64,000 nucleotides of DNA from Kineococcus rhizosphaerae (lineage in GTDB: Bacteria; Actinomycetota; Actinomycetes; Actinomycetales; Kineococcaceae). The position numbers and the translations under genes were made by a program. Of this stretch, positions 61,801-64,000 are shown one piece after another; position 1 is the stretch's first letter; the number at the start of each line of letters is the position of its first letter. Below the pieces are notes generated by a model that was given only the letters and a program-made list of their open reading frames with translations, did not search any database and was not told the DNA's origin. Location: NCBI RefSeq assembly GCF_003002055.1, contig NZ_PVZF01000005.1:1-64000 (forward strand), written 5' to 3'.

Positions 61801-62159
61801 ACGAGCGACGCGGCGTACGCGTGGTAGGTCGAGACGACCGGTTCACCCTCGCCCAGCCCGTCCCCGTCCGCCCCCGAGGGACCCAGCCCGTGCGCGCGCA
61901 GCGCCCGCAGCCGGCGGCGCACCCGTTCGGCCAGCTCACCGGCGGCCTTGCGCGTGAACGTCAGGCCCAGGACGTCCTCGGGGGCGACGAGGCCGTTCGC
62001 GACGAGCCACACCACCCGCGAGCTCATCGTCTCCGTCTTGCCCGAGCCCGCCCCCGCCACGACGAGCATCGGCTCGACGGGGGCCTCGATGACGGCGACC
62101 TGCTCCGGGGTCGGGGCGGGCCGGCCCAACCGGGCGGCGATGTCCAGCGCGGACAGCAT
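58806..62159 (-). CDS. adnB: ATP-dependent helicase-nuclease subunit AdnB
   Basis: An 1117-residue UvrD-like helicase with a C-terminal RecB-type nuclease. Helicase motifs: VVAGAGSGKTETM, TFTRKAAGELAERV, LLDEYQDTSYAQLALL, AVGDPHQSIYGWRGA, VHASKGLEWDVVAVPG, LAYVAFTRAKEELLL. The nuclease has the metal-site Asp and Lys in RWDVVDWKTGRPP. With AdnA it forms the actinobacterial double-strand-break resection machine that replaces RecBCD. ATG 62159 overlaps the adnA stop (ATGA). Confidence 0.95.
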   Translation of the reverse strand: MLSALDIAARLGRPAPTPEQVAVIEAPVEPMLVVAGAGSGKTETMSSRVVWLVANGLVAPEDVLGLTFTRKAAGELAERVRRRLRALRAHGLGPSGADGDGLGEGEPVVSTYHAYAASLVTDHGLRLGIEPQSTVLSDAGAWQLASEVVETWRGDLPGIDAAPSTLAAALLQLAGECAEHLVDADAVLGLVDEVEAYVRTLPKDDKSVATFGAGVPGEPYAKVAAILGVQQARKHVVPLLREYQRRKREAEQLDFGDQVLLAARLAEEVPAVAAAERAAHRIVLLDEYQDTSYAQLALLRSLFGGGHPVTAVGDPHQSIYGWRGASAGNLVSFPAHFRRADDTPAPQLPLATSWRNDSGVLAAANLAAAPLNATLAAGTVAVLRPRPGAGAGRVRTAFASTVEEEAAEVAARLAEVWRADSERLAVERRALERGVPGADPRPRRTAAVLCRKRSQFVVLQKALREAGLPVEVVGLGGLLSTPEVADVVATLHVLHDPGRGDHLARLVTGARWRLGARDLATLGVWARQLQRRRTHQGEAEVDPVDVVVLPDEVETVSLVEALDELPAPTWTGPDGRGLSPRAHRRLSRLAATLRRLRTRTHLPVADLVGEVERALLLDVEVGARPGSSPSFERANLDALADAAASFSASAQRPGLGGFLAWLEAAEVRERGLEPGASDVATDAVQLLTVHASKGLEWDVVAVPGLVEKNFPATGDTAPGWLGGTSSLGVLPYPLRGDRASLPEFGVFSASTQKELDEAREEFLLGCGDHQLAEERRLAYVAFTRAKEELLLSGAYWDDATKPREPSRFLREVLEAPPGAVPGLVSLPPAPSPGPDAVNPRTANPQRVVWPVDPLASRRTEVDAGAALVRAALAGELPAVDPALDPALDEEVRSWSEQTELLLGERAAARQVPGVLLPAHLSASRLVALAQDPDALALQLRRPVPLEPRPATRRGTAFHAWLEQRFTTSSLLDLVDLPGSADEDAADDRELAALQRTYLASEWASRDPEFVEVSVETPVAGLVVRGRIDAVFATTGADGRTRWDVVDWKTGRPPEGEAARARDVQLAVYRLAWSRWHGVPLEDVSAAFFYASTGETVRPVDLFGPGDLERLVLSVPVG

Positions 62160-64000
62160 CAGCGCCCCCCTTCCTCGACGACGCTGCGCCCGGCGTCCTG
62201 GGCCGGGCAGGAACTGCGCACCGGGCAGTAGCTGCAGTGCGGGCCGACGACCGCCTCGAAGGTCGCGGCGGCCATGCCCTCGGCGGCGCGCGCGACCAGG
62301 TCGCGCGCCCAGTGCGGGTCCTCGTCCTCGGCCAGCGGCACCTGGTGCTGCTGGGGTGCCTTCTTCTGGGTGCCGCCCAGCTGGACCAGCGCGGCACCCC
62401 CCGACCCGGCGGCGGACCCGAGCGTGCGGAAGGCGCCCTCCTCGGCGGCCAGCTGGTACACGCCCAGCTGCGGCAGCCGCGCGAGGTCGGCCTTCGACGG
62501 CTGGGTCTTGCCGGTCTTGAGGTCGACGACCACGGGCCGGCCCTGCGCGTCGCGTTCGAGCCGGTCGACGCGGCCCCGGACGCGGGCGCGCCCGACCGTG
62601 ACGTCGACGTCGAGCTCAACACCGTCGAGCGTGCGGCCCTCCCGGCGGGCTTCGCGGTAGTACTCGGCGAGCTTGTCGACCATCCGGTCTGCGCGGGCCC
62701 GGGCCCGGTCCGCGACCCAGCCGTCGGGCATCCCGAGCGTGGGCCACAGCGCGTCCAGGCGCCGGCGCAGCTCGAACGCGTCGGCGTCGGGGGCCTCGGA
62801 GGCGATGCGGTGCACCAGGTTCCCGATCGACTGGCTCGTGGAGTCCGTGGGGCGGGCCCCGGAGCTCTCCAGCAGCCAGCGCAGACCGCAGCGCTCGAAG
62901 CTCTCGACGCGCGAGGGCGAGACGGCGACCTCGGCGTCCGGGGCGCGCAGGGGTCCGTCGTCGGTGAGGTCCTCGACGCCGTACCAGTCGCCGGGGTCGG
63001 CGCCGGGCACGCCGGCGCGGGCCAGGGCCGCCAGCCGGGCGGCGGCCGCGGCCCGGCGGGCGGGGGTCTCGACGGCGGCGGGGGCGCAGACCACCTGCCG
63101 CAGCCGCGCGACCAGCGCCGGCAGCGACACGGCCCGGGGCACGGCGGCGACGGGCCGCTCCTCCTCGCCCGCGTCCTCGAGGCCGGCGGCGGCGGCGACC
63201 AGGCCGACGAACGCCGAGGGCCGTTCGTCCTCGGTCCGCACCGCGGTCACCACGAGCTCGTCGCGGGCCCGGGAGACCCCGACGTGGAACAGCCGCAGCT
63301 CGTCCTCGAGCACGGCCCGGCGCGCGCCGGGCCCGCCGCTGTCGCGGCCCTCGAGGACGTCGACGAGGGCCTGCGCCCCCAGGACCGAGCCGCGCAGGCG
63401 CAGGTCGGGCCAGACGCCCTCCTGGACGCCGGCCACCACGACGAGGTCCCACTCGCGCCCGACCGCGCCCTGGGGCGTGGTCAGGGTCACGGCGCCGGCG
63501 TCGGGCGCGCGGTCGGCGAGGGTGTCCTCGGGGACCTCGGCCGCGCGCAGCTGCGCCAGGAAGCGCCCGGCGCTGCCGCTGCCGGGGAACCGGTCGACGA
63601 AGCGGCCCGCCGCCTCGAACAGGGCGAGGACGGCGTCGAGGTCGCGGTCGGCCCGGCCGGCGTCGGCCCCCTCGAACGTCGCGCCCGCGAGCGCCGACCG
63701 CTGCCAGCGCGCGGCGAGGCCGGTGGCGTCCCAGACGGCCCACAGCACCGTCTCGGCGCTCGCGTCGGCGGCCAGCGCCGCGCGGCGCCCGGCCCGCAGC
63801 ACGGCGGCGACGCGCAGGGCCGGGTCCAGAGCGGGGTCCGGGGCGTCCGGGGCGTCCGGGGGGCCCTGGAGGAGGGCGAGGTCCCCCGCGGCGGGCGCGT
63901 CGGGGTCGGCGAGCACCTGCGCGAGCGCGCGGGTGAGCACGACGTCGCTGCTGCGCCCGCCGCCGGCCTCCAGCTCCGCGCGCCGCAGCGCCTGCCGCAG
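62159..64000 (-). CDS. adnA: ATP-dependent helicase-nuclease subunit AdnA, C-terminal part
   Basis: The 3' end (about 613 codons) of adnA; the gene runs past base 64000, so its Walker A site is not seen. Present are the late helicase region (GREWDLVVVAGVQEGVWPDLRLRG; LRLFHVGVSRARDELVVTA), and a RecB-type nuclease with VVDLKTGKTQ and an iron-sulfur cluster formed by Cys in FERCGLRWLL and PHCSYCPVRSSCPAQ. Pairs with AdnB. Confidence 0.94.
   Translation of the reverse strand: MRQALRRAELEAGGGRSSDVVLTRALAQVLADPDAPAAGDLALLQGPPDAPDAPDPALDPALRVAAVLRAGRRAALAADASAETVLWAVWDATGLAARWQRSALAGATFEGADAGRADRDLDAVLALFEAAGRFVDRFPGSGSAGRFLAQLRAAEVPEDTLADRAPDAGAVTLTTPQGAVGREWDLVVVAGVQEGVWPDLRLRGSVLGAQALVDVLEGRDSGGPGARRAVLEDELRLFHVGVSRARDELVVTAVRTEDERPSAFVGLVAAAAGLEDAGEEERPVAAVPRAVSLPALVARLRQVVCAPAAVETPARRAAAAARLAALARAGVPGADPGDWYGVEDLTDDGPLRAPDAEVAVSPSRVESFERCGLRWLLESSGARPTDSTSQSIGNLVHRIASEAPDADAFELRRRLDALWPTLGMPDGWVADRARARADRMVDKLAEYYREARREGRTLDGVELDVDVTVGRARVRGRVDRLERDAQGRPVVVDLKTGKTQPSKADLARLPQLGVYQLAAEEGAFRTLGSAAGSGGAALVQLGGTQKKAPQQHQVPLAEDEDPHWARDLVARAAEGMAAATFEAVVGPHCSYCPVRSSCPAQDAGRSVVEEGGR

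Noticed and set aside
58791-62231. A 1146-codon open frame on the plus strand
   Set aside because: Antisense of adnB; no recognisable domain.

Overview
The window is about 64 kb of very GC-rich chromosomal DNA from an actinobacterium. The markers are a SigR/RsrA redox pair, a mycoredoxin, WhiB7, UvrD2, the AdnA/AdnB helicase-nucleases, ribosomal protein bL37, a UPF0182 membrane protein and a PPA1309-type protein. Two methyl-accepting chemotaxis proteins, PilT and several cyclic-di-GMP proteins suggest a motile member of the Kineosporiales, perhaps Kineococcus; that placement is inference. I see no insertion sequence, integrase, prophage or CRISPR array, so this looks like core chromosome with accessory signalling genes. 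Start codons are often GTG, many gene pairs overlap by GTGA or ATGA, and many 5'-most genes have a TANNNT box 6-7 nt before the start codon, as expected for leaderless mRNAs.

Layout. 1-7.2 kb: the SodA N-terminus, a PDR-type reductase with a mARC/YcbX-like MOSC enzyme, a divergent DinB protein, a chemotaxis receptor, an unknown protein, a BrkB membrane protein and a GlxA/AdpA-type regulator. 7.2-10.4 kb: a mycothiol-dependent-isomerase-like gene bracketed by two copies of a 39-bp element, a tiny membrane protein, and a FIST sensor coupled to a diguanylate cyclase that carries an apparent 3' frameshift. 10.3-16.8 kb: PilT, bL37, RsrA, SigR (with a perfect SigR-type promoter), a YedK-type protein, DoxX, AroA and RsgA. 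16.8-22.5 kb: one 1868-residue protein joining a Ser/Thr kinase, an AAA/STAND-like ATPase, two GAF domains and a GGDEF domain. 22.5-33.9 kb: VKOR, HisN, a CPBP protease, MscS, a PQ-loop protein, GNAT, a divergent glucose-6-phosphate dehydrogenase, a trp leader peptide with fused TrpEG, and a two-component system. 33.9-38.2 kb: the Pnkp-Hen1 RNA repair pair next to two initiator tRNA genes, each with its own terminator. 38.3-47.2 kb: UPF0182, PPA1309, a PDZ/Lon protease, two metallopeptidases, a zinc-ribbon protein and a cyclodehydratase-like protein. 47.2-54.5 kb: WhiB7 with a long attenuator leader, UvrD2, mycoredoxin, a kinase-like protein, NudC, a phosphotransferase-like protein and an EEP-family protein. 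54.6-64 kb: a second chemotaxis receptor, an HD-GYP protein with a mucin-like repeat tail, and AdnB/AdnA.

How the genes fit together. Three themes stand out. The first is thiol and oxidative stress: SOD, SigR/RsrA, mycoredoxin, the MOSC/reductase pair and VKOR. The second is cyclic-di-GMP and motility: FIST-DGC, the kinase-GGDEF fusion, HD-GYP, PilT and two receptors. The third is nucleic-acid repair: Hen1-Pnkp, UvrD2, AdnAB and the YedK-type protein. Regulation is unusually readable: a trp attenuator, a whiB7 attenuator with an autoregulatory-looking promoter, a SigR autoregulatory promoter that would give a longer SigR isoform, and AdpA-like inverted TGGCAG sites.
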